NCBI GenBank assembly: GCA_031289235.1
Contig: JAITPU010000056.1
Coordinates: 1 to 5,280 of the forward strand
Reading direction: 5' to 3'
Source: Eubacteriales Family XIII. Incertae Sedis bacterium
GTDB lineage: Bacteria; Bacillota; Clostridia; Peptostreptococcales; Anaerovoracaceae
Length of the DNA stretch: 5,280 nucleotides
This document shows positions 1 through 4,737 of the stretch, piece by piece. The notes below the pieces were generated by a model. It saw only the letters and a list, made by a program, of their open reading frames with translations, was not told the DNA's origin and made no database searches. The position numbers and the translations under genes were made by a program. Each line of letters opens with the position of its first letter. Within the stretch, counting starts at the first letter, position 1.

Positions 1-505
1 CGCAAATCGTCGGATTTTTATAGCTGCCTTGCGGCACGTTGAACGCGCCCTTGGCATTCACGCGATACAACCCGTTGAAGCAAGTGCGGTTGAGGAAAAT
101 AAACAGCGCAGCAAGCTCCAAACTCGCGTCATTGGTGAGCTTCAGCGCGTTGAACCGCTCGCGTTTGCCATAATACATCAACTTGCGCGTATCCGCGTCG
201 GCGGGTAAGTATTGCCCTTCAAGCTCGCGCAACGCCTCGACAAGCCCATCCACGCTGTCACGAACGCTCGTATAAGTATGTATCAGTTCGCGGTTTATAT
301 CGCTGATATAGACTTCGTTGAGCGTGTAGCTGTTCAACACGTCAAACAGCACAGCGCCACCGCCGACAAACGGTTCGGCGTATCTCGTCACGCCCAAGCC
401 AAGCTCCGCCGGATATTTTGCTCGGATTTCCATCAGTATCTGCGACTTCCCGCCTGCCCACTTGACGAATGGGGAGGCGAAGCCGTTCTTTTTCCTACCT
501 GCCAT
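1..505 (-). CDS. dam: DNA adenine methyltransferase, Dam family (D12 class), 3' end outside window
   Basis: The N-terminal 168 codons of a site-specific adenine-N6 DNA methyltransferase, which transfers a methyl group from S-adenosylmethionine to adenine in a short recognition site. Translation of the minus strand shows the family motifs in order: PFVKWAGGKS at residues 12-21 (N-terminal AdoMet-binding motif), PFVGGGAVLF at 45-54 (glycine-rich motif I), ISDINREL at 67-74 (Asp69 expected to contact AdoMet), and NRTCFNGLYRVN at 139-150 followed by FNVPQGSY. The catalytic DPPY motif would lie further on, beyond the window, so activity cannot be judged. Family members are about 270-290 residues, so roughly 100-120 are missing. 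The ATG at 505-503 has GAAAGG (518-513) seven bases upstream, and no in-frame extension is needed because the KWAGGK motif sits at the usual distance from the start. The family is clear. The target sequence (GATC or another) and any partner endonuclease cannot be seen. Confidence 0.93.
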   Translation of the reverse strand, partial: MAGRKKNGFASPFVKWAGGKSQILMEIRAKYPAELGLGVTRYAEPFVGGGAVLFDVLNSYTLNEVYISDINRELIHTYTSVRDSVDGLVEALRELEGQYLPADADTRKLMYYGKRERFNALKLTNDASLELAALFIFLNRTCFNGLYRVNAKGAFNVPQGSYKNPTIC

Positions 506-512
506 TATGTCG

Positions 513-518
513 CCTTTC
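513..518 (-). promoter_or_regulatory. Ribosome binding site of the methyltransferase
   Basis: GAAAGG read on the minus strand, seven bases before the ATG at 505-503. It fixes the start of the methyltransferase. No longer in-frame reading into the tRNA side is credible. Confidence 0.65.
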
Positions 519-541
519 GTATCAAAATTCTATCCAAAGCA

Positions 542-597
542 CAAATCCGAACCCCGCGTCCACCGGCAGAACTGGCGAGCGGCAGAGTTCGGATTTG
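542..597. repeat. 11-bp perfect inverted repeat between tRNA-Ser and methyltransferase
   Basis: CAAATCCGAAC at 542-552 is the exact reverse complement of GTTCGGATTTG at 587-597, separated by 34 GC-rich bases. It fills most of the gap between the tRNA 3' end (606) and the methyltransferase start (505). In RNA it would form a stem, with room for a smaller internal pairing in the loop, but no uridine run follows in either direction, so it is a poor intrinsic terminator. It could be an operator for the methyltransferase (a possible -10, TAGAAT, is at 532-527), a processing structure for the tRNA transcript, or part of an attachment site. The repeat is seen directly; its role is a guess. Confidence 0.7.
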
Positions 598-605
598 GCA
601 AAGTC

Positions 606-694
606 TGGCGGAGGGGGCGGGATTCGAACCCGCGTGGGATTGCTCCCAAACTGATTTCGAGTCAGCCCCGTTATGACCGCTTCGATACCCCTCC
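606..694 (-). tRNA. tRNA-Ser(CGA), CCA encoded
   Basis: The minus strand folds as a class II tRNA. The acceptor stem GGAGGGG (694-688) pairs with CCCCTCC (616-610), followed by discriminator G at 609 and an encoded CCA at 608-606. The D-arm has a short three-pair stem with the GG of the loop present. The anticodon stem GCTGA/TCAGT (one G-U pair) holds the loop CTCGAAA, giving anticodon CGA, which reads UCG serine codons. A long variable arm (GGGA, loop GCAA, TCCC) is characteristic of serine tRNA. The T-arm GCGGG-TTCGAAT-CCCGC is perfect. All identity features agree with serine. It lies 49 bases after the pfp stop codon and in the same direction, so it may be read from the upstream transcript or from its own weak promoter. 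Confidence 0.96.
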
Positions 695-702
695 GTATGG
701 TA

Positions 703-732
703 AATATTCAATTTTTACAGAGTATGCTTCAA
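703..732 (-). promoter_or_regulatory. Possible promoter of tRNA-Ser
   Basis: On the minus strand TTGAAG (732-727) and AATATT (708-703) are 18 bases apart, and transcription would begin a few bases before the tRNA 5' end at 694. Each hexamer is only a moderate match to the sigma-A consensus. The -35 overlaps a small AT-rich palindrome (TTCAA-CAA-TTGAA, 728-740), which lies just after the pfp stop codon and has no T-run, so it is not a good terminator for pfp. The promoter is therefore a weak call. Confidence 0.3.
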
Positions 733-743
733 CAATTGAACCG

Positions 744-2003
744 TTATGTATTCTGATAAGGGCGAGACATGATTTTTTTGAGCTTTGCGAATCGCGGTAA
801 TCCGCCTTCTATCTTGAGTCCGGTCTCGCCCTGTATTAAAGGCGCCACATAATCTATAAAAGGCTTGAGCAGGCCGTTACCGGCCGCGTTTATCCATTCG
901 CGCGGCACTTTTTTCTCCTGGTTCGCCACTTCCACCAGATCCACAAATTTAGTCAAACACTTATAAACAGGCCCCTCCGCTCTTTCAAAAGCCACCATTT
1001 TGTCTGTAACACCTGATTCCGCGGCGTTGAAAGCCGCCTGTCCGGCTAAATACGCCTCTTCAATATCAGTAGCCGACGCAGCATGAGCCGCGCAGCGCTG
1101 CAGCAATGAGAGTTCGATTCCCCTGACTTTCGCGTTGATCTTGGAGTTCGCGAAATTCGCGAGACTCCCGGCCAACCCGCCCATTTGCGCGTGGCCGAAA
1201 GCGTCTCTGTCCTTTGATGTATCGGAAAAATACGATGAGATATAAGTGCCGTTTTTATCCTTTATACCTTCCGAAACAGTTATCAGGACATCTTTTTGAC
1301 GCTTATACAGCTTGCTCACGTCGGCTATGAAATTCGCCAGATCGAACGGTACTTCCGGCAGATATACGAGATCCGGCCCAAGCCCGTCGCGGTTTGCTAT
1401 CGCGGAAGCCGCCGTCAGCCAGCCCGCGTTCCTTCCCATTATTTCAAGCACCGTGATGGAGCCGTTTCCGTACACTTTGGAGTCCAGCCCGACCTCCATG
1501 CAGGTATAGGCTACATATTTGGCCGCGCTTCCGTAGCCGGGGCAATGGTCCGTCATAGCCAAATCGTTGTCGATGGTCTTGGGTATTCCGATCACTCTGC
1601 ATTCGTAATCGTTGTGCATGAGAAACGCGCTTATCTTGCTGCACGTATCCATGGAATCGTTGCCGCCGCTGTAAAAGAAATACCTGACATCGTATCTCTT
1701 GAACGTTTCCAAGAGTCTGTAGAAATCCGTAGCGTCCGTGAGCGGGTCGTGAAGCTTGTACCTGCACGACCCTAATATAGCGGACGGAGTGAATTTAATC
1801 CTCGCAAGCTCGTCCGGATCCTCCAAGCTCAGATCATAAAGCTTTTCGTTGAGTATTCCCGTTATCCCGTGATCCGCTCCGTACGTCTTGGTGACAGAGT
1901 CCGACTTCATCGCCGCTTCTGCACATCCCAGCACGCTGGAGTTAATGACCGACGTAGGTCCGCCGGACTGCCCGATGACGCACGCGCCCTTTAGTTTTCC
2001 CAT
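744..2003 (-). CDS. pfp: Diphosphate-type 6-phosphofructokinase (PPi:fructose-6-phosphate 1-phosphotransferase)
   Basis: A cytoplasmic glycolytic enzyme of 419 residues that phosphorylates fructose 6-phosphate to fructose 1,6-bisphosphate. The phosphoryl-donor loop is near the N-terminus (GQSGGPTSVIN, 11-21). GGNDS at 113-117 corresponds to the GGDGS of E. coli PfkA, with Asp116 at the position that is Gly104 there. PKTIDND at 141-147 replaces PGTIDND, with Lys142 and catalytic Asp145. An aspartate and a lysine at these two places are the established markers of pyrophosphate rather than ATP as donor. Further sugar-phosphate residues are IMGRNAGW (188-195), PEVPF (216-220), SEG (244-246) and LQR (301-303). 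Asn115 in place of the usual first Asp is, as I recall, normal for this clade and not damage. The ATG at 2003-2001 has AGGGAG (2019-2014) ten bases upstream, and the gene starts 33 bases after iscU, so it probably ends an iscS-iscU-pfp operon. The family is certain; the donor is inferred. Confidence 0.95.
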   Translation of the reverse strand: MGKLKGACVIGQSGGPTSVINSSVLGCAEAAMKSDSVTKTYGADHGITGILNEKLYDLSLEDPDELARIKFTPSAILGSCRYKLHDPLTDATDFYRLLETFKRYDVRYFFYSGGNDSMDTCSKISAFLMHNDYECRVIGIPKTIDNDLAMTDHCPGYGSAAKYVAYTCMEVGLDSKVYGNGSITVLEIMGRNAGWLTAASAIANRDGLGPDLVYLPEVPFDLANFIADVSKLYKRQKDVLITVSEGIKDKNGTYISSYFSDTSKDRDAFGHAQMGGLAGSLANFANSKINAKVRGIELSLLQRCAAHAASATDIEEAYLAGQAAFNAAESGVTDKMVAFERAEGPVYKCLTKFVDLVEVANQEKKVPREWINAAGNGLLKPFIDYVAPLIQGETGLKIEGGLPRFAKLKKIMSRPYQNT

Positions 2004-2036
2004 TTTTCAATTTCTCCCTGCTGTATACGAGCGCTT

Positions 2037-2486
2037 TCAGATCTGTTTCTGATCCGCCGTTTCGTTATCATCATCCTCGTTGGGATCAAATCCTTCAAGG
2101 CCCGCGTAATGCTTTCCTGTTTTCTGCGCGTAATCGTAGATAGCGGAGCGTATCGCGCGGTCCGCGAGAACGGAACAATGTATCTTGATCGCCGGAAGTC
2201 CGCCGAGTTCGTTGAGAATATTTTTATTCGTGATTTTCAGGGCCTCCTCGACGCTTTTCCCGATTATCATATCCGTCGCCACGCTGGACGACGCGATCGC
2301 GGAACCGCAGCCGAAGGTTTTGAATTTCGCGTCGGTGATCACATCGTTTTCGACGTTAATGGAAATTTTCATCATATCCCCGCAGACAGGGCTGCCATAA
2401 ACGCCTTTCCCGTCAGCGTTTTCTATTTCGCCCACATTGCGCGGGTTCATAAAGTGATCCATCACCTTATCATTGTACATGGCCAT
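2037..2486 (-). CDS. iscU: Fe-S cluster assembly scaffold IscU (NifU N-terminal type)
   Basis: A cytoplasmic scaffold of 149 residues on which [2Fe-2S] and [4Fe-4S] clusters are built before transfer to apoproteins. It accepts sulfane sulfur from the cysteine desulfurase encoded immediately upstream. The three ligand cysteines are in their family contexts: Cys35 in PVCGD (with Asp37), Cys60 in FGCGSA, and Cys104 in KIHCSVLA. The protein begins with the typical YNDKVMDHFMNPRNVG and has the expected length. The only unusual part is an acidic, presumably disordered tail (about 135-149). The start at 2486 is preceded by AAAGGGTGG; an alternative ATG two codons later (2480) would change little. 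The start lies four bases after the iscS stop codon, so translation is probably coupled. No HscA, HscB or ferredoxin genes are present, in keeping with the minimal two-gene systems of clostridia. Confidence 0.96.
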   Translation of the reverse strand: MAMYNDKVMDHFMNPRNVGEIENADGKGVYGSPVCGDMMKISINVENDVITDAKFKTFGCGSAIASSSVATDMIIGKSVEEALKITNKNILNELGGLPAIKIHCSVLADRAIRSAIYDYAQKTGKHYAGLEGFDPNEDDDNETADQKQI

Positions 2487-2490
2487 GGTT

Positions 2491-3660
2491 TTACCACCCT
2501 TTCTCTTTAGAAACCGAAGAGATATTCCTCAGCTTCGTTACTGATTTTTCTAACTCGTTTACCGTGTAGTCTATATCGTCCTTTGTCGTGAAATCGCCTA
2601 TCGTAAAGCGCAAAGAACCGTGTATCTTTTCCATGGGGACGCCGATGGCCGTCAGCACGTGAGACGGTGTCAGGGACGCGGAAGAACACGCCGATCCGGT
2701 GGAAATGGCGATTCCTTTCATGTCCAGCAGCAAAAGAAGAGCTTCCCCCTCAACGTATTCGAATGTGATATTGGCGTTTCCGGGCAGGCGATGTTCCATG
2801 CCGCCGTTTACATGCACGTCCGGAATGCGCGCGGTCACTTCCCCAATAAAATAATTTCGCAAAGAGGCGGTTTTAGCGATATGTTCAGACAACGAAAGCC
2901 CGGCGAGTTGGGCGGCTTTCCCGAAGCCGACGATTCCCGTCAGGTTTTCCGTACCCGCCCGTTTCCTGTTTTCCTGCGCGCCGCCGTGCAATAGATTAGG
3001 AAGAGTCAGGCCCTTTCGGATATACAGGGCGCCGACGCCTTTTGGTCCGTATATTTTATGTGACGAAACAGATATCATGTCAACGCCGAGATCGTGTACG
3101 TCAATGGGAACATTCCCCAAGGCCTGTACCGCGTCCGTATGGAAAGTGATTTTGTGTTTTTTCGCGATTTCAGCGATTTCACGCACAGGTTCTATTGTCC
3201 CTATCTCGTTGTTGGCGAACATAACGCTGATCAGGACGGTTTTATCCGTGACAGCGGCCTCAAGATCGCCGGGTTCGACGCGCCCGTCCCTGTCCACGTC
3301 GAGCCACGTAACATCGAAACCCTGGGTTTCCAGATATTTACATGAATGTAAAAGCGCGTGATGTTCGATTTTCGTGGTGATGATATGATTGCCGCGGGAT
3401 TTTTTCAGCCGCGCCGTTTCAATTACCGCCCAGTTGTCGGATTCCGTGCCGGAAGACGTAAAAAACACCTCGCCGGGGTTCGCTCCTATAAGGCTCGCAA
3501 CGCGTTCGCGGGCCTCTTCCACGGCAATCTTGGATTCCTGCGCGATGGAATAAAGACTGGACGGATTTCCGAATTTTTTTGTAAAATATGGCAACATCTC
3601 CTTTAAAACTTCTTCTTTTACAGGAGTTGTGGCAGAATAGTCCAGATATACCTGTCTCAT
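2491..3660 (-). CDS. iscS: Cysteine desulfurase IscS/NifS
   Basis: A pyridoxal-phosphate enzyme of 389 residues from the ATG at 3660. It converts L-cysteine to alanine and carries the sulfur as a persulfide for Fe-S clusters and thiolated tRNA. Counting from that ATG, the visible signatures are YLDYSATTP near the N-terminus, the SSGTESDN loop (about 69-76), EHHAL with the histidine that stacks on the cofactor (about 99-103), NNEIG (150-154), HTDAVQ with the Asp that binds the pyridine nitrogen (Asp176), the Schiff-base lysine in SSHKIYGPKG (Lys202), and the mobile catalytic loop STGSACSSAS with Cys325. The GSACSS loop marks group I (IscS/NifS) rather than SufS. An in-frame TTG precedes the ATG directly, but AGGAG (3674-3670) is nine bases from the ATG, which I prefer. 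Directly followed by iscU; no iscR-type regulator is visible in the window. Confidence 0.97.
   Translation of the reverse strand: MRQVYLDYSATTPVKEEVLKEMLPYFTKKFGNPSSLYSIAQESKIAVEEARERVASLIGANPGEVFFTSSGTESDNWAVIETARLKKSRGNHIITTKIEHHALLHSCKYLETQGFDVTWLDVDRDGRVEPGDLEAAVTDKTVLISVMFANNEIGTIEPVREIAEIAKKHKITFHTDAVQALGNVPIDVHDLGVDMISVSSHKIYGPKGVGALYIRKGLTLPNLLHGGAQENRKRAGTENLTGIVGFGKAAQLAGLSLSEHIAKTASLRNYFIGEVTARIPDVHVNGGMEHRLPGNANITFEYVEGEALLLLLDMKGIAISTGSACSSASLTPSHVLTAIGVPMEKIHGSLRFTIGDFTTKDDIDYTVNELEKSVTKLRNISSVSKEKGW
2494..2503 (-). promoter_or_regulatory. Ribosome binding site of iscU inside the end of iscS
   Basis: The minus-strand sequence GAAAGGGTGG forms part of the last codons of iscS (Glu-Lys-Gly-Trp) and also serves as the Shine-Dalgarno element for iscU, which starts seven bases further on. 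This arrangement favours translational coupling and a fixed ratio of desulfurase to scaffold. Confidence 0.7.
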
Positions 3661-3669
3661 CAAGATATT

Positions 3670-3680
3670 CTCCTCTCCTT
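3670..3680 (-). promoter_or_regulatory. Ribosome binding site of iscS (duplicated GGAG)
   Basis: Two overlapping Shine-Dalgarno sequences are read on the minus strand, AAGGAG at 3680-3675 and AGGAG at 3674-3670. The second has ideal spacing to the ATG at 3660-3658 and decides that start over the adjacent TTG at 3663-3661. Confidence 0.75.
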
Positions 3681-3742
3681 TCAGCGTTTCTATTTTCTAT
3701 GTATAAGATTTACGCTGCTCGCAGTATCATTATCATATTTCG

Positions 3743-3765
3743 CAACGGTCGCCCCGCAACCGTCG
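3743..3765 (-). promoter_or_regulatory. Stem-loop at the predicted 5' end of the isc transcript
   Basis: In RNA read from the minus strand the arms CGACGGUUGC and GCGACCGUUG form ten base pairs (two of them G-U) closed by a GGG triloop. The predicted transcription start from the TATAAT box at 3779-3774 is near 3767, so the message would begin almost directly with this hairpin. No uridine run follows, so it is not a terminator. It may stabilise the 5' end or be a protein binding site; the DNA also holds two similar direct repeats here (GACGGTTGCGG and GACCGTTGCGA). The pairing is seen; the function is inferred. Confidence 0.55.
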
Positions 3766-3773
3766 TCTTAAAT

Positions 3774-3802
3774 ATTATATCAAATTTGCGTATGAAAAAA
3801 CA
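3774..3802 (-). promoter_or_regulatory. Probable promoter of iscS-iscU-pfp
   Basis: A perfect TATAAT is read on the minus strand at 3779-3774, in an AT-rich stretch. At 17 bases upstream the -35 hexamer is TGTTTT (3802-3797), a poor match, next to a T-run. A promoter with a good -10 and a weak -35 often needs an activator or is weak, which would suit a regulated Fe-S operon. It would give a leader of about 105 bases before the iscS start. Confidence 0.6.
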
Positions 3803-3812
3803 GGGGATGTTT

Positions 3813-3848
3813 AAAAAAATCCGCACCCATTGAGTTGTGATTTTGCGG
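3813..3848 (-). terminator. Weak candidate terminator after comEA
   Basis: On the minus strand CCGCA (3848-3844) can pair with TGCGG (3825-3821), followed after one base by seven T (3819-3813). The stem is only five pairs with an 18-base loop, so termination would be inefficient. A second TGCGG lies upstream at 3872-3868 and can compete for the same CCGCA. It lies 46 bases beyond the comEA stop codon and just before the isc promoter, where a terminator would be expected. Confidence 0.35.
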
Positions 3849-3893
3849 TGGTATGTTATTCGCTTTGCCGCATATTGTCTTTGTAATATTTTG

Positions 3894-4556
3894 TCAGACG
3901 CTTATCATGTCCTTGAATTTTTCAAAAGTCTTTTCGCCGATGCCGCTGACATTTTTAATGTCTCCGACGGCTTTAAACGCGCCGTTTTCCGTCCTGTAAG
4001 CGATGATTTTGTCTGCGGTCGCAGGCCCGACGCCGTTTAATTTCTGAAGCTCCTGAGAATCGGCGGTATTTATGTTGATCAGCCCGTTTGCGTCGCCGTA
4101 TTTCTCCGCTCTGCCCGCCGAGGCAGGCAGGCTCGCGGTTATTTCTCCTTCTTCTTTTGTGGGGATGTACAGCTTGTCGCCGTCCCGCAATTCCGCGGCC
4201 CTGTTGATATCCCGCAGATCCGCGTCGTCGCGAGGTCCTCCCGCTGATGTGATCGCCTCATACACCCTGCCGCCTTCCGGCAGGAATACGACGGAAGGAT
4301 TGTTTACCGCGCCGGACACATCGACTATTATCGTCGCCGGATTTTCATTTTCGCCGCCGCTCGCTTCTGATTGAACGCTCTCCTCCGGCGGCGCACCGGG
4401 GTCTTCTTCAGTCAGCAGTATTTCTTCCGCGCCGCCATTTTGTTTCCCCTGGTATACGACGCACGCGGCGACAAAAAGCAGCAGCGCGGCGGCGGTCGTC
4501 ACGAGAATCTTTTTGTTTTTCAGCAAATCCTGCAAGGTCAGTCTGATATTTTCCAT
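3894..4556 (-). CDS. comEA: Competence protein ComEA, membrane-anchored DNA receptor
   Basis: A protein of 220 residues that binds double-stranded DNA outside the membrane and delivers it to the ComEC channel during natural transformation. It has a short cytoplasmic N-terminus, one hydrophobic membrane segment (about 17-35), a flexible Gly/Glu/Pro-rich acidic linker (about 38-74), an SLBB domain (about 76-132, containing VDVSGAVNNP and the DGDKLYIP end) and a C-terminal pair of helix-hairpin-helix motifs (about 159-220: ININTADSQELQKLNGVG, then FKAVGDIKNVSGIGEKTFEKF). The two glycine-rich hairpins (NGVG, SGIG) are the DNA-backbone contacts. The ATG at 4556 lies eight bases after AGGGG; an in-frame GTG at 4565 would bury that signal inside the coding sequence, so I reject it. 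A strong promoter lies directly upstream. ComEC and ComEB are not next to it here, and the following genes are unrelated to DNA uptake. Confidence 0.93.
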   Translation of the reverse strand: MENIRLTLQDLLKNKKILVTTAAALLLFVAACVVYQGKQNGGAEEILLTEEDPGAPPEESVQSEASGGENENPATIIVDVSGAVNNPSVVFLPEGGRVYEAITSAGGPRDDADLRDINRAAELRDGDKLYIPTKEEGEITASLPASAGRAEKYGDANGLININTADSQELQKLNGVGPATADKIIAYRTENGAFKAVGDIKNVSGIGEKTFEKFKDMISV

Positions 4557-4592
4557 TTTCAACACCCCTTCCTTTTTTTGTATCCTGTTAAT

Positions 4593-4621
4593 ATTTTACA
4601 GCAGGCGGAAGTATATGTCAA
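4593..4621 (-). promoter_or_regulatory. Sigma-A-type promoter of comEA
   Basis: On the minus strand TTGACA (4621-4616), a perfect -35, is followed after exactly 17 bases by TAAAAT (4598-4593), five of six matches to TATAAT. The start would fall near 4586, giving a leader of about 30 bases with AAGGAAGGGG as ribosome binding site. This is the best promoter in the window and suggests housekeeping expression of comEA rather than strict dependence on a competence sigma factor. Confidence 0.8.
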
Positions 4622-4737
4622 ATATTGGAATAAAAAGAAAAAGAAGGATAATAGATATGGGATCTGCCGCGCGCGAATTCGTTTCCCGGAAGCGCGGAGC
4701 GCCGCGACATTAATTGCCAGAGTAATATCGCGATTAT
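4622..4737. other. Intergenic gap with GC-rich hairpins between the DUF2344 gene and comEA
   Basis: No gene is supported here. Directly after the upstream stop codon is the perfect palindrome ATCGCGAT (4727-4734). Further on is a hairpin with stem CGCGG/CCGCG and loop AGCG (4693-4706), then a CG-rich stretch (GCCGCGCGCGAATTCG, about 4668-4683). The CGCGG hairpin could slow or end transcription of the upstream gene but has no T-run behind it. About 50 AT-rich, purine-biased (plus strand) bases then lead into the comEA promoter. Confidence 0.5.

Noticed and set aside
527..555. Promoter for the methyltransferase (TAGAAT at 532-527)
   Set aside because: No acceptable -35 at 16-18 bases, and the start would fall almost on the ribosome binding site, so I kept it only as a remark under the inverted repeat.
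212..676. Plus-strand open frame of 154 codons across the methyltransferase and tRNA-Ser
   Set aside because: It is antisense to the clear KWAGGK/FVGGGAV methyltransferase frame and ends inside the tRNA. Its 'GAGFEPAW' segment is a translation of the tRNA T-arm, a known source of false proteins.
505..711. Minus-strand frame of 68 codons over the tRNA
   Set aside because: Most of it is tRNA sequence ('HAGSNPAP' is the T-arm), and its stop overlaps the methyltransferase start.
462..800. Plus-strand frame containing 'GRDSNPRG'
   Set aside because: Same cause: it is read through the tRNA-Ser gene and the end of pfp.
1296..1775. Plus-strand frame of 159 codons inside pfp
   Set aside because: Antisense to an intact conserved enzyme; no family resemblance and no ribosome binding site seen.
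4563..4565. GTG at 4565 as the comEA start
   Set aside because: The Shine-Dalgarno sequence AGGGG overlaps it and is correctly spaced for the ATG at 4556.
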